A stretch of DNA of 64,000 nt from Artocarpus heterophyllus (lineage: Eukaryota; Streptophyta; Magnoliopsida; Rosales; Moraceae), in contig CM046337.1 in NCBI GenBank assembly GCA_025403435.1, positions 1,619,501 to 1,683,500 of the forward strand. The letters are read 5' to 3'. Position numbers and translations under genes: made by a program. Positions 21,421-37,309 of the stretch are shown here, one piece after another. The stretch's first letter is position 1. Every line of letters begins with the position of its first letter. The notes below the pieces were generated by a model, which worked only from the letters and a program-made list of their open reading frames with translations, was not told where the DNA came from and did no database searches.

Positions 21421-24400
21421 TATACTCATGCAAGGAGAAAAAAAAAAAACGAAAGTTATTACATTCAAATAATAGAGCAGTAGAGAAGAACAAATTCTGA
21501 GCTGTCCAAGTTTAGTTTTTGTTGTGGAAAAACGTGGGGTCCAGAAAATATCCAAAACCTTCCAAGCATCCAATTGTCTTTCCCCTTTCTCTAACCTGTG
21601 AATCTTGCAAAAGCATGGGAAATTGGAACAATGGTGGTGCTGTAGTGGGGACCAAATGAGTCTCTTCCTTTTTGATTGTTTATTAACTTCTTAATTGAAC
21701 AGTGCCCACAAATTTCCATGTTTATTTCCCCCTCAAAATGGAATATTACACTCTGTGTTTAGTGCCAAGCAACAAGGTGAGCGTTTCGAGTGGCATTTTT
21801 GAAAGAATCAGGTGTTGTATAGTGCACTGGCAAAAAAACCCAAAATTCATCTGAGTATTTGGATATGGAATTCCATTTAAGATTTGGGAAATGTATACTA
21901 TTGGAGAGAGTTCGTTGTATTCTACAAGTCTACAACAGCTTTTGTTGGGAAAAAAAAAGGTCATTATTTCCATCAAATTAGCTTTCTAACCCCAACTACC
22001 CTTTAAAAAAGGCTGTAAAGTTTGTCAACCTCCACATGCAAAAAAGTGCCTCTTTTCCGTTGTTTAATGAAGACCCCATTAAACAAATTTATCAAGTGGC
22101 TAGAACAACCAAGGAATGAGCCCTTTACAATACAAAGACTTTCTCTGTTATGATTCACACCCTTTTCAAGGATTAACTTGTATTTGACCCTTTGATTGTT
22201 GAATCAAAAGTTGGAGGTGAAAAAGATAAGAAAATTTTGGCACCTAATATATGACTTAGGGGTCAGCATGGTTGTTGTTATGAGATTATAAATTGGTTAA
22301 TTATTCAAAACAATAACGAATGATTTGTTTAAACGCGGCAATGTCGTTTCTGTTGTCTGTATTAGTTGTATGCAATCTTCCTTCGTTACACAAAATCACA
22401 TATTATTAAAGTCTAAAAATATTGAAAAACAGAATGAGAAGTACACATTTTCATTTTTCTATTTATTGTACTGTATTACTTAAATTTTAAAGTTTTGAGG
22501 TTGAGGAACAGAATCTGAATTAGAATTTCGTACCAAAGTAAGCGAAAAAAGGCCAATACTTTGATCAGATATAATTTGGACACATGCGAATCACTAATTG
22601 TATCATAGTGTAAGGTATTTATTGCTGTAAAGGTATTTGTTTTTCTCCCTCCTCCCTTTTTCAACAAATGTTGTTCTCTTAGCTGACCATATAGCCAATA
22701 AAAAAAGAACAATATTTTTGCCTTTATACTAAGAACAAATTTTTGAGGCATCAATAATATTAAACATCACATCGCAGGTTAAAAATAGGTCTTGTAATAA
22801 TAGAAAACAACTCAAAAGATCTACAAACGAGACTCACCTTCTATTATTAATATTGGTTCTGCGTACGGGTGATTTTCTGAGCTCTTTTTTTTTTATCATT
22901 AATGTGGTTATTCTCTCTTTGAAAAAAAGATCATATTGTAGAAATGTGTTTTGGTTGCAGCTTTTATGCTCGTGAATATGCAGTTCCCTTTCATTTTCAC
23001 ACACAGCCTTGGATGAAAGTAACAAGAGAGGTGACTTCATATGATGTCTCATTCTCTGTACCCTGCAAGAAAGTAACATGAAAAATGGTAAATAAATATG
23101 GGACTTCTCTAGTGGAAATTTTTACTGGTGATGTATGTCTCAAAACTACTAGATCAAATTAAAATTATTTTTCTTTGTAGATTTAACGATCGAAAAACAG
23201 ACACTTTTCGACGGTAGTCTTTTTCCTTTTTTTTTTTTTGAAAAATGTCTATTTCATCTCCTATTTGAGAAACTATCAAATGAAGAGGAAGAGCAATTAA
23301 TATTCTTTTTGCTTAGTTACGACTCTCTGGCCCATTTGAACTTTGTGAGACAAAACTCACAACACAATAAATACAGGGACTCCATTCTGAGTATTGTTTT
23401 GCAAAGTTGAAAACTAAAAAGTGAAAAGACAAGGTATTTCTGCTGTCCTCCTCCTATGTAACGTTTGCATTTTGTCCTGTTTTTGTTGTTGGATCCAAGT
23501 AAAGGTGGATTCCTTATGTTCATGGGTTAACCAAGAAAAGTCCCTTTCCCCAAATATCGACAATGTAGTAGCTAACTGCCCTTATCGTAGATCATATTTT
23601 TTTATATTGAATGTGCCATTATAATTGTTTAATATGGTATGTAGATATATAATCGTGAAACAACAGCAACGACACCCCATTATCATCGTTAGCAGAGCTT
23701 TTTACCACATTATTTAGGAATCAGCCAATACTTATGAAACTGCATGGTGCATATACGCTTTGGAACCTTCATTTCATAGTGACCTTTTTCCTAACAAAAG
23801 TAGTTGTAAACTAAAGTAGTCACTAGGCCCCTTTGAGAGTAGCCTGACTGCAGGACCCTCAGCCAACATTTTTGTCAAAATTTGTGGAGCCTCTTTCGTA
23901 ATGTGTCTAACAAGGTCATGCTAATGCTAGTTACCTCCTTTTCGTACCTTTCTTGTAACCAAAAAAAAAAAAAAACACCATATTCATGTCAAAAGTAAAT
24001 AAATTTGAGCCCTACATTGTTAATTATAACAATAAAGACCAACTTATAAGGATATTGAGTCTTTTTACTTAACAAGTTAACCTTTCAAATAAAAGCCAAA
24101 ATCCTTATCAAGTTTAAATTTTATAAAAATCAGCCATGTTAATTAAACTCAATTACATAAAATAGAGACCGGGAAAAACAAAATTAAACACTGTTGCAAC
24201 CTAACCTATCTCATAACATAAGGGTGATATATGTCGGCCCCATCTCTACCAAATTTTGAAATGCTTTAAGACCTTTTCCTAAGGTTTAGTTATTAACAGG
24301 CTAGGAATCCTAGGCCATGGATAGGGTCACATGACAATGACTAGTGCGTACAATTAAGTAGTCATTACATACATATCGTTCACATATACAAGTCTTTAAT

Positions 24401-26330
24401 TATAGATATGATTTTACACATATAAATCTTTTTGGTGAAAAGGCAAAACGTGTTAGATCATGAGCTAGCCAAATGGTAGGTAACACATGGTATGTTGACG
24501 CGTGAAAATGTTCATGGTCGTCATGGATTTGAGTAGGGTAGAATTGGTCGTCATGGATTTGTTTGTTGTCCTCTTCCGGACCAACTCCAAGGGCCTCTCC
24601 TTTGGTTTGCACATTTTTCTATGTAGCCATGAAATCTGCGTCCTAGAGTAGAATAAGGTGTAAAATTACTGTTATGTTATATATATTGTTATGTTATATC
24701 TATAATTAGTGAATCCTTTTATTAACGAGAATAATAACAATACCGATATTAAAAGAAAAAAAAAAGGAGAGATAAAATAGAAAGAGGTGATGGTATTAAC
24801 TTTTGGAAGGAGACAAAGCACATCTTTAACTTGAAAATAAGTTTCCTCTCTCCCATGAGTGGAAGGCCATTTGTTGTCGTTTCTTTTTCACTTTTTCCTT
24901 TTGATTCTGTAAAGGTCCTAGAGAAGGATTTCCATAGGCTAACATAATTCATAGACACATTTATTTGATTGTTTCTATGTGATTTCATGGTATGCCCACC
25001 AAATGGTTGTCCAAGGGAGACCACAAAAATTTTAGAGTAGAATCCGTGCGCCATATGAACATTTAACTGCGATATGAGAAAAAGCATGGATAAGAATTTT
25101 TTTTATAGAGTGTTTGACATGATGGTTAGAACTGTTTTTACTATAATATATGAAAACTTACACTGTTTATAACTAATGAAATAATAGTTAGAACTGCCCG
25201 TTGCCAAATAGGCTATTGATTTGGCAAAGTTTGAATTCTGAACCGGTTTCCAAAATTTCCTCCCGCTTTGGTTTTTTTTTTTCTATCTTTTTTTCTTTTG
25301 GGCGAAATGATCCAAAGTCTCCGTCACATATTCCTCAAGTTTAATATTTTTTTGTTTTTTTGAACGAGAGTTTAATCTTTTTCTATTTAATGTTGATCAA
25401 CATATTCAAATTACAACATACAGTTCTTTATGTTATTTATTTATTTATTTAACAGCTCTTATGTTTTGAAAGCATTGTGTATTGTATGTTCTTCGAACTT
25501 TATCTTAAATATTAGGATTATCATAACGACGTGTGTGATAATGATGATATAATGAAATTTATATTCTTGTAGTGCACATGTGTATATTAATTATATATTA
25601 CGGCAATGATTAGTTTATGCAACGTGTTTGCATTTTTCAGTTGCATTGTCCAGTCTAGTTTTGATTTTCTTTTTTCAGATTTTCATTTTTATTTTTTTTT
25701 TCGCATCTTGTTTGATTATTTGTATTCGTGTTTGTTTCTTTTTTGATAAATACATTATCATTGCCATAATTATGTTGCTATTTTACATTATCAACTAAAA
25801 TTTTGCTTCTTTATGGACTGCGAATTAAACATAGAGTAATTGCAATATCATTTTCGAAATTATTCATTAGGCAATATATTTACTTTAAACTGAAGTTGAA
25901 TGTAGATTAATAACATTAATTGTCTTGATTGAATGATAATATTAATTAATTAAAGGATATTCACCTCATTACGTATTCGATATCATTAAGTCATTACATC
26001 TTTGCAATTTTTCTATACATAAAAATGTACATAATTTTATGTATATTGAAATATTTCAATATGAGTAGATCTTTATTTACCGTTGAAGGTTGGAAAGTTT
26101 TTGCTAGGTTTCTCTGCTTCATTCGTCAAGGTTTGAACCTCTGTAGTTCCTGTAAGTTTCCCTGCTCTAATAATAGCTGTTGAAGCATTAGGTTGGAGGT
26201 GTAAGTGGGTGTGGGCTTAGGCCGATAAATTAAATAAACTAATATAAAGTCTCGACTACTCATTCTATGGCGTCAGGGCGTACTGCTTATCCTTAACCCT
26301 GGGGTTGGGAAAGAGGCCATCATTCCTCTT
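21421..26330. other. Long intergenic stretch, no gene recognised
   Basis: The many short open stretches here have no recognisable domain and no consistent codon pattern. Small simple repeats occur (TATGTTATAT twice near 24674-24702; poly-T and poly-A runs). Confidence 0.45.
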
Positions 26331-27130
26331 TTAACTTAAAAAAAGATCTTTGTTTTAAAAGAGTGTTTTTTTTAAGGGGATGAGGAAAATATGCCAAATA
26401 AATAGGGGAATAAAAATTAATAGGCCAAATAATATAGGCTAATGAATAGGCAAATCCATATTTACTAAATATATATAATGATTAAACTATCCTAATTTAG
26501 AAATCCCTAATAGTCAAAATACCCCAAAATTTTTCCAAAAAAAACCCCAAAGTCCCCAAACCACAGATCTCCCTCTCGGATCTTCCTCGTGCGAAGTCGA
26601 ATCCGCACTCGCTAGTCTCCGAGGAGCTTTCACACCGGAGATTGATTCATAGAAGGAGCAACTAAAACTTCACAAATCACCATGTCTTAGTTTCATAGCA
26701 TCCTCGTTAACTCTAGTGCATGCTCGTCTATGAGATCGGGAAGTACAAGGGCGATTGTGACCGATCTTAGAGAGACCATCGCGACCTCAAATAGAGAGTA
26801 GCGTCGTTGCCAGAGTCTCACAGGGAGTAGCATCCCGACCAGCAGAGTCATCTCGTCTCTTCGGAGTCACGTCCGTGGCTGGCATTGTTGCCGTCACGAG
26901 AAGAGCATCATCTCCATTGCTCGAGGAGTAGATCACCACCAACGGAGGAGCATGATGAGATGGAGGAGGAGAGAGGAGAGAGAAAACGTGTCGTTAAGGT
27001 TTTTTTGAGAGATGAAGAAGAAGAGAGTATTTTTGAAATTTCACTTGATAGTAATTACGAATTAAAGTTATCAAAATTTTGATAAAATAGTTTTCATTGC
27101 TACATTATTTTAGCCTGTTTGTGTTATGTT
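26331..27130. other. Stretch with a GC-richer core, possibly transposon-derived
   Basis: About 26560-27060 is clearly richer in GC than its surroundings. It contains repeated words such as GAGACC, GAGTAGC and CGTCG, plus an open stretch of 65 codons (26885-27082) rich in Glu and Arg. AT-rich arms flank it. I do not recognise a protein family. A non-autonomous DNA transposon carrying captured sequence is one possibility. Confidence 0.3.
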
Positions 27131-28604
<1,474 letters not shown>

Positions 28605-28614
28605 GATTCCTGAT

Positions 28615-29250
28615 TGTCACTGTATGGATTACCAGGGTTCTAATTGCAGTGAATTTTAAATCTATAGACGACGTCATGTTTTGAAGATTCTGGTAGAATC
28701 TTCTCCTATTTTATCAGCCTGTATTTTTCTTTTGCATTGTAATGATGCATGTAAAATCGCAACAAATCTAATAGTTAGTTAGATTTTCCTTTCTTCTTTT
28801 CAAGCTTATTGTTTGGGTCTCCTAGTGTTTTGTCACTGTATGGATTATATTCCAGGGTTCTAATTGCAGTGAATTTTAAATCTATAGACGATGTCATGTT
28901 TTGAAGATTCTAGTAGATCTAGATTTTATCTTCTCCTATTTTATCAGCTTGTATTTTTCTTTTGCGTTGTACTGGTGCATGTAAAATCGCAACAAATTTA
29001 ATAGTTAGTTAGATTTTCCTTTCTTCTTTTCAAGCTTATTGTTTGGGTCTCCTAGTGTTTTGTCACTGTATGGATTATATTCCAGGGTTCTAATTGCAGT
29101 GAATTTTAAATCTATAGACAACATCATGTTTTGAAGATTCTAGTAGATCTAGATTTTATCTTCTGGTGCATGTAAAATCGCAACAAATCTAATAGTTAGT
29201 TAGATTTTCGTTTCTTCTTTTCAAGTTTATTGTTTGGGTCTTTCAGTGTT
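28615..29250 (+). repeat. Triplicated H3 3' flank
   Basis: Three tandem units begin TGTCACTGTATGGATTA at 28615, 28831 and 29061. Each carries TTCTAATTGCAGTGAATTTT, ATGTAAAATCGCAACAAAT and TAGTTAGTTAGATTTTC, then ends near TTTGGGTCT. The units are about 216, 230 and 190 bp. The third lacks an internal piece (TCCTATTTTATCAGC...). The first begins about 10 bp after the stop codon, so the 3' UTR itself has been multiplied. Confidence 0.9.
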
Positions 29251-30529
29251 GTCAATGTTTTTGTTAATGCTTTTTGGTATATCTAGAGTAATTTTTCTGG
29301 TTTTTTGCTTCTGACATTTAATTTAATTTAATTTCGTTGTGCTTTCTTGTTAAGAGGTTTTGTATCAGGCCAATAATGCAAGGAACCCAGAATCTGTTCA
29401 CTTAGCGATGACATAAAGAAGATTTAAATTTAGTTTCTTTGTAAACGTATTTTTAGTTATGAAGTGTTAGAATCCAATTGAATGATTGATGTTTGCAATT
29501 ATCGTGTTCACTTTTTTTTTTTAATGAAACCTTAGAATGGAAAATTATTAAACAAGAAAGAAAAATGCAACAGAGAACAGAGAGTCAGAGAAGAAAAGAG
29601 ACAAAAAAACATCAAGTCTTGAACCTATGATCTTGTTTGTTTTTGTTTTCAGAATTTTTTGGAATGTTTTTGTATATTTTTTGAGACAAAAATTTATGAT
29701 CTTGTATGTTTTTGTTTTTAGTATAATTTCTAAAAAATTTATGATTTTTTTATATCTCATAAAGCATCTAAACCAAGCTCTCTAAAAACAAAGCTTGGAG
29801 CACTATGCCACCAAGTATAACAAACAGAAACAACACCAAAATTTGCAAAACAGTCGGGAACAGTACTAGCTTCACTAAAAGAATGATAAATAACAAAATC
29901 CAAATGTTTTATGTTCACATGAAACATTTGGGGAAAAAAAACCCGAATGAAGGAATGAGGTTTCAAATTTAAAAAAAAAAAAATGATGCATTTAAGGCAA
30001 TGTGTTTCAAAAGCAACAACGTTTACATTTTCAAACAAGATTGCATTTGTTCGACATGATACATGACAGATAATTGAGTCCAAACTAAAAAGTGTGGTTA
30101 CACCAAGCATAAGAGCACAATCAAGTTTCATGGTACATTGGTTGGACTCTGTTGGATCATATCACGTTCTATGCACCTTTCTGCGCTGAGCAGGAGAAGC
30201 CTAAATTTACCTAAGTTACTGACTTGCTAAAATCATAAAATTAGCAAGAATTCCCGACTGATATTTGATCCTGCTGGCACTACTTCCAATGGCAAGTTCT
30301 ATGCACATGCCCGCAGATGCATTTTCATCACCTCTTTATGGGTCATTATCACATTGACCTGATGGATGTAAGATTGCCAACCGAAGATGAACATCAGCAC
30401 CTATGATCAGTCAATTGTCATGCATCACGAGTTAAATAATGAATCGGAACTCTAAACAATCTACAAAAGCAAGGATGTAGGGCTTTCCCCCAGCTGCAAT
30501 TGCTTACTGCTCAAGTAATAATCTTCACC
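29251..30529. other. Intergenic / 3' flank of the WD40 gene
   Basis: No independent gene is seen. TTTTTGTATGTTTTTGTTTT-like repeats occur at about 29636-29745. The part near 30150-30529 probably includes the 3' UTR of the minus-strand WD40 gene. Confidence 0.45.
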
Positions 30530-33500
30530 TCAACATAACTGGTGCCTTTGAGAAATCATGAGCAAGGAAGAATGCTGAAACCAATCATGCATAACTATCA
30601 TTAGACAAAACTATCAATGAAGATGGAGAGAAGCAAGAAACTAGAGATTTAGAGAGAAGTATTGAAAGGTGAATAATATTTCTTTATACAAGATACCTTT
30701 GTTCCAGCTATGATGGTTCCATTGAGAGGATGAGCCGCACAAGCGGTAACTGCTTCAGACAGTGGAACAAAGCAGTTTTCCTTATTTTGTTTGTTGACCA
30801 CAGATGAAGTTTCTACATCCTCCCTGCAACTGGAATACAAAGAAGCATCACACATCCAACTATAAAAAAAGTTGAGCCATAACAGGACAATGAACACAAG
30901 TTCGAGCCTTATAAGCAGCAGGCAACTCTTAGAAATAAATATCTGTTTAACTAAATGAAAAAAGGTCTAGAATTTTCGTACTTGAAGTCCACATGACTGG
31001 GAGAACTGGGATTGGGATAGAAATCTAATAGATGAACACCTTTGTCAGATGTTGATCCAACTACGTAGATCTGCAACAGAACATTGGGTGATAGAAGAGA
31101 TTTCAGTCAGGGTTAAATAATTCAATAATTTACATCCTATTTTCAGCCGGTTACTGTAATAAGCAATTAGATGGAGAAATGAAACAATTCTATTTAAATT
31201 TGTAGAAACAAATAAGACCTGAACACTAGTCAATCAATATGAAATAATAAAACAGAAGGCAATGATTGAAATTCCTTACAGAATTTGTTGGTAGCCAAGA
31301 TGGTTTTCGCAAACACAATGGGTCAGCATAATTTGATTCATTTCTGCTCCCTCCAAATTTTAAACAAACAAGTTTAGTTAAAATGTGAGCTAATGGATCG
31401 GCTAATGCTTCCCATGATTTTAATACAAAACGTTTGAATGGTTTCAACTTACAACCAAGCTGGCGGAGGGCAATGTATATGTGTAACATGAAACGTATAC
31501 GTATCCAAAACGCCAGACCTACATCATTGGATTGGGAGGAAAATGTAAAATAAAAAGCATTAAAGCAATGCTAAAAGCAGAGCTAGTTATTTTCCAAATT
31601 GTTTTTAGTACTCTGTATACATGTGTGTGTTTATGACTTTTGAACTCTATTGAGCAGCCAACACTTGATATAAACAATACGCACGCATATATATGTACCC
31701 TAAAAGTGTCATAATCTGTCTCTAAAGGTGATTGTCACAGACAATTTAGAGTGTATTGCAATATTTAAAGAAAATTCCATCCCCAACTCACCATCCATCA
31801 TCGAGGTGAAATGCTAGTTGGTATGGACAAGATGGATCAAGATCAATGGAGTGTATTTCCTTTGCAATTATATCTGATTGTGCCTAAAAAGCAAAAACTT
31901 TCTGTCAAATACATTGTATGAGCTTCTTTATGGACGCTGGGTTTAATAATGCAAGTAAAGAATAGCCAGAAGATGATACTTTTTTTATTTTATTATTATT
32001 ATGACCATTTCTTTTAGAGTATAAGATGGCATATCTAGAACTAATCAGATAATTAGGCGGCCTTTTGAACTAAATAATAAATAAAATCAAAATACCTTCA
32101 GAGGTTCAATTTTCTCTATTACGGATGCCAACTTCAATGACACAAGGCTTGAACGAGATATCTGGACAAACACGAGAGCCCAACATTGAATGCGGTCAAC
32201 TACTAAGTACATATATGCACCAATTCCAAGTCAGTAAATTATACAACTCGTTCTAGAAACATAATATATATTAAAAGGCCAACAGTCACCTACCTATGGA
32301 CGCTAACTTCAGTAACCTAAATAAATATTAAGATTGATTTTCATTCATCTTCTGTAATAGCTTCTCATTACATTCTAGAGCTGTTTCATGATACTAAACT
32401 ATAACATTTCATAAATTGTAGGGAGGAATTACATTGCTGATTTACTTACCTCTTTATGACTACGAAAAGCAGCAGAGGCTTTTCCTCCACGAAGATCCCA
32501 CATGTAAAGAGCCCCGTCCTTATTGGCCCCAAAAATGATCTGTAATGAAGAAAACTAGAAAAGTAAATTTACATCTATAATGAAATTTATAAACTTTCAA
32601 CTTAAATTTTAATTTTATAATAATTTTTTTATGAAGTGGATCCAAAAACTTTAGCAAACATTCAGTGAAATGTAAACAAGTCAATTTCCCGTAAAAGTTG
32701 AGATAAGATAAATTCAGTCCTTACCTGGCTTTCCACGCTTAACTGAATACTATTAAGGGTACTGCGAGAGTTAGTAGTAAGTTCAAGACATGGAAGCGAA
32801 CTCATTCTTCTGTCCCATACATTGACTACCCCATGCGTATCAGATGCAAATAACCTATCCATATTAAGCACCAAAGAAAAATAATTGTATCATCCAAGTC
32901 CAACTAATTAATATACTTGGGAAGCATGGAAGCGGTAAACAGTTAAAGCATTCAAATACAGTGTCCATAGAAAAACAAAAGGCCAGCTGGAAGCGAGATC
33001 AAGCTTAAAATTCTTCGAATTATAAACACCCCCACTCACCCCATGCACTAAATTGGGTTCCAAGAGTACATATTGATAACTAGAACTTAATTTTTCATCA
33101 ATCTTTGATTTATTTCTATTGCCGTAAAAAGCCACGTTAAGTTTAAAAATAAATTGATTTTATCATCCTTGTGCCAACCTTGAACCATCAATGGAAGTGG
33201 AAGCTATATCCGAGAGACCTTTATGAATGTTTGAACCATGGAGAGAAGCAGAAAGCCTTGTTCTTAACACCTGCACCATATCAATGGAACCACATGCATA
33301 TTGCTGAACCACATACGATGATAACAGAATAAGAATTTAGGCAAGGAAAAAAATAATCCTAAAAACAGAACAAGCTAAACCAATGATTGATTCCATGAGA
33401 ACTTTAGCAAATACTTGAGAACAAACTAGGTATATACCATCAGCACAGATGATGAAAATGAAAAGACTCACTTACCTGGGATGGTTCAGAAGAAATGTAA

Positions 33501-35195
33501 CCAACGTCAAATATTAGTAACTCGTTACTTTTCGTAGAACTGCAAACAACCTAAAGCAAATAAAACAGATAATTAAAGAAAGAAACAAATTTTGAACAAC
33601 GTGGCAGTAAATATCATCACTCATCAGTAATTTCCACACGAGGAAAAAAAATCACAAATTAAGAAAGATGGGAATCAATTTTCTTCCAAATTCAAAGGAA
33701 CAACGTACAAGTAGACCCTTAGTCCCTGACCGCATAACCACATTTAACATGCTTGAAAGCACTGAAATTGGTGAATCACTAAGTACTACAATACTATTAG
33801 TTGGGATTCATATGATTCCTAATTCCTATTGAATCACGGAGGAAAAATAACAGAAACGCTCTTCCATTTCATCCATGGGCAGAGAACTTTTATGTAGGAC
33901 ACAACTCACTACGTGAGAAAAAGCCAGCAGAAGAGGTTCGAAGGTGCATCTGTGATTGACACAAATTATCTGAAGCTAAATGCCTATAATCTACGAGTGG
34001 TTTATAAGAAAACAGAAAAATATAAAATGATTTTAAACCTCGTCTTGGTTGGCAAGGTTCCATCGAGCGAAGTCAATCTGTTGATGTTTAGAAAGGTGCA
34101 GGACAAGTTTAGTTGCCTCATTCTCCAGGCCTAACAGGAAAGAAAGGGTATTAGCATTTGATAGACAAGAATTTTCATTCATAATTGCATAAAAATGAAA
34201 CGATCAAGAACCTATCAGACCAACACGAAAACGCACAGGAATGCATAACATTACACAAAGGGAAATGTCAAAAAATAAAAAAGAACACTTGTAGTCTGTA
34301 GTGACTGTAGGGATCTGCCTCTACTACTTACATGCCGATGATTCACTACTCTCGCAATAGAGACTCTCAAAATCATGAACTGTTACGCACCCAGATTTTG
34401 TCGCCGATACCAGGTATATTCCCTGATACAAACAAGGGATGAGGAGCTCCTGATAAAGATGCTAACCCCGTTGTTCCACTCACACTAACTCGTGCTAGCA
34501 AGACCAAAAAGGACTAGAATATACCTTGTTATCAAAGTCCAGTGCAGAAATTCCCTCCCTAAGAGAAACAAAACGAGTAATTGGGAATCCTTTGTAATTT
34601 AAAAAAAAAAGAAAAAAAAACTAAGCCATACTCAAAGAGACAGCGATGGAGAGAGGGACTGACTTTCTAATGGGCGACTGGCCGTGAATATAGCCGCCAT
34701 TGGTAATTCGATTAAGCTGTAAAATCAAGCATTTATATCCCACAATAACAGAAGAATACAGAACCAAATCAACAGAAAAGTCTTTAGGAGATAGTACATA
34801 CATGGGTCTGACAGGGTATGCCATCGATGTGATACAAATGCGGAAATGCCCCAACCTATAAATAATTGTCGTAACAACTAAATCTAGAAATTAAGAAAAG
34901 AAAAAAGAGAAAATTTAGCTGTAAAAGTAAAGGAAATATAGAGGACCTGAGAGTAGGATTGCATGAGCAGAGCGGAGAGTGAATGGCGGTACTTGCGCTC
35001 AAACCTTCCGTTCAATTCAATGAAACTCCGATCCCATTCTCGCCTGAATAATAAGCGTTAGAAACTGATATCAGTAACCATATCTTCCACCTTGGAAACA
35101 ACAAAGGTGAGAAACGATTAAGAAAATTACCTCTTATTACGACTGGGTTTAGGGTTTTGATTTGGGGATTTCAGAGGCACAAAATATTTGTCCAT
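30530..35195 (-). CDS. WD40-repeat protein, 18 exons
   Basis: Minus strand. Exons read by eye: 35131-35195, 34947-35043, 34802-34855, 34664-34716, 34525-34558, 34332-34422, 34039-34130, 33476-33550, 33179-33303, 32725-32854, 32450-32539, 32096-32161, 31792-31883, 31453-31518, 31280-31343, 30982-31070, 30697-30823 and 30530-30574. All have GT-AG borders and phases agree throughout, giving 484 aa. The protein starts MDKYFVPLKSPNQNPKPSRN. Beta-propeller signatures are clear: VNVWDRRMSS, GALYMWDLRGGKA, ARWNLANQDE and LVSATKSGCVTVHDFES. WD40 proteins are scaffolds, often substrate receptors of CUL4-DDB1 ligases, but I do not recognise the specific subfamily and give no symbol. The last exon encodes only HSSLLMISQRHQLC, and alternative 3' splicing is possible there. 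Confidence 0.85.
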
Positions 35196-35465
35196 CAAAA
35201 CCACAATGAATCCCCAGATTTGCAAGTGAAAGGATTTTTTTTTTTTTTTTCTTTGCCGAACTTTATACGAGGTTCTAAAATGCTTTCCTTTTCCCGTCAA
35301 TTTCCTTGCAACTTTCATGCCAATCTAACGGGTCGGATCAATTATGACCGATCGGTTCGGGTCAGTATTTTCAGTGAGAAAATCATACCCAGGAAAAATA
35401 AAATATTAAAAAAATAAGATTAGAATCCTCTGTCTTCAAAAAAAAACACGGTTAACTATTTGTTA
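35196..35465 (-). promoter_or_regulatory. Presumed promoter/5' leader of the WD40 gene
   Basis: This is the spacer upstream of the minus-strand start codon. It contains a T18 run at about 35233-35250 and no TATA box that I can assign. Confidence 0.35.
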
Positions 35466-35625
35466 GATTAAGAGGGTATTTAGCAACGATGAAAACTACT
35501 TAATTTCTATCATATAAAAATTTTATATATATTATAATAACAATAAAAAATATATATTACAATATAAAATTTTTATATGCTATAATAAAAATAATTTTCG
35601 CCACCTTATCAAATACCTTATAAAA
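35466..35625. mobile_element. Possible small palindromic MITE
   Basis: AGGGTATTTAGCAACGATGA at the left and CACCTTATCAAATACCTTAT at the right are roughly inverted. The interior has inverted ATATAAAATTTTTATAT-like segments (about 35512-35580). No clear target duplication was seen, hence the low confidence. Confidence 0.35.
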
Positions 35626-35858
35626 CATAAAAGAGAAAATAGAACGAAAAAAATCCATATAACATTTAAGACAAATAATGCTGAATCCACAAAACAAACA
35701 ACGGAATCCAACTAGTCATTAGATTAAGCAACAGATATACACCATCTATTACTCAAAAAGTTCCAAACTAAAAACTGGAAAAGCCTAAAATACATTTTTT
35801 TCTTCACAAAATACAGCACTGGAAAATCTAAAATTGAAGACGATTCAAGATTGGATCT

Positions 35859-36278
<420 letters not shown>

Positions 36279-36381
36279 TCAAGATAAGAATTGAAGAGTG
36301 CTGAAGGTTTTGGGTGTTTGTTTAGTGAGAAAAATGGTGAAGAGAGTTTGCTGGTGAAAGGGAAGATGGGTTTGGGGGTAA

Positions 36382-36539
36382 ATTTATAGCGGTACGGGAA
36401 AATGGCGCTCATCCGAAAGTTTCGTTTTTGTTTTGAAATGGAAGAGTATGAACCGTTGATGTAAGGACTAAAATGAACGCTCAGATGTTAATTATAACTA
36501 GACGCGGATTGCGATCCGTGCCTGTCCGAATCCACCAAT
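36382..36539 (-). promoter_or_regulatory. Histone H3.1 promoter (second copy): TATA, double octamer, CCAAT box
   Basis: On the minus strand: ATTGG (36535-36539), 16 bases, then CGGATCGCAATCCGCG (36503-36518), then TATAAAT at about 36382-36388, about 115 bp before the ATG. The 16-base gap and the orientation are the same as at the other H3.1 gene, although the bases between differ. Confidence 0.75.
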
Positions 36540-36871
36540 AAGCTTCGGCCTTTCAACAGCTCGCATTTCCCACACAGGGCCTTTTTTTATTTTTATTATG
36601 TAACTTGGCGGGTTGGGGGATTGCTTCTCGTTGTTCTTTTCTTTTTCTTTATCCTTTTATCTTCGCCAACCCTTTGGGGATAGCAATCAACTACACAATA
36701 AACGACAAATAATTTCATCATCTATTAACTATCTACAAAAGTGTCGTAAGCCCGTTCTTTTTTCCTAGAGTTTGTAGGTTTCGTTCACATTTCAATTCTC
36801 TATCTCTTGTTTTTTTCTTTTTGCTACAACGTGTTCTGATCATCATCTTCATCTTCTTCTTGGGTGTTTGG
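36540..36871. other. Spacer between H3.1 promoter and Copia C
   Basis: Pyrimidine-rich non-coding sequence. It ends in TTTGG, the left target duplication of Copia C. Confidence 0.5.
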
Positions 36872-37309
36872 TGTAAACATAAACGAATTCAATCATGCTA
36901 TATACTTTATGCATAATAAAATCGAATTAAAACAGAAGCGTGAAAGATTTTGTACCTCCGGCCATTGCAATCTACAGTGTAATTGCATTGCTGTTGTGGA
37001 ACGTTGTACGACAAATTTGGCACTTCTATCACTCAAACACTCACATGCGATGATGCATAATCTGGATGTGAGAGAGAGGTGATAGAGACCAAACTATAAA
37101 ATTGCTTAACAAAATGAACGTGAAAATTTTGTTTTCTCTGGTACATACATTTCCTTCCATCAAGGAAATATATAGCACCCAAGAAAAATCAATTACCAGT
37201 GCTCTAATTGATGTTTTAATGAAAACATAAATAGGAGACCATTAGAATTCAAAACCATTAAAAATTGATTGGTTTCAATTGGAAAGCTTTAGAATTACAA
37301 TCGGTTACA
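36872..37309 (-). repeat. Copia C 3' LTR
   Basis: It begins TGTAAACATAAACG and ends AATCGGTTACA on the plus strand, and matches 58853-59290 at about 96%. The polypurine tract lies immediately to its right. Confidence 0.92.

Noticed and set aside
26885..27082. 65-codon Glu/Arg-rich ORF as a gene
   Set aside because: Composition follows purine-rich DNA, and no homologous family is recognised. Mentioned only as part of a possible transposon stretch.
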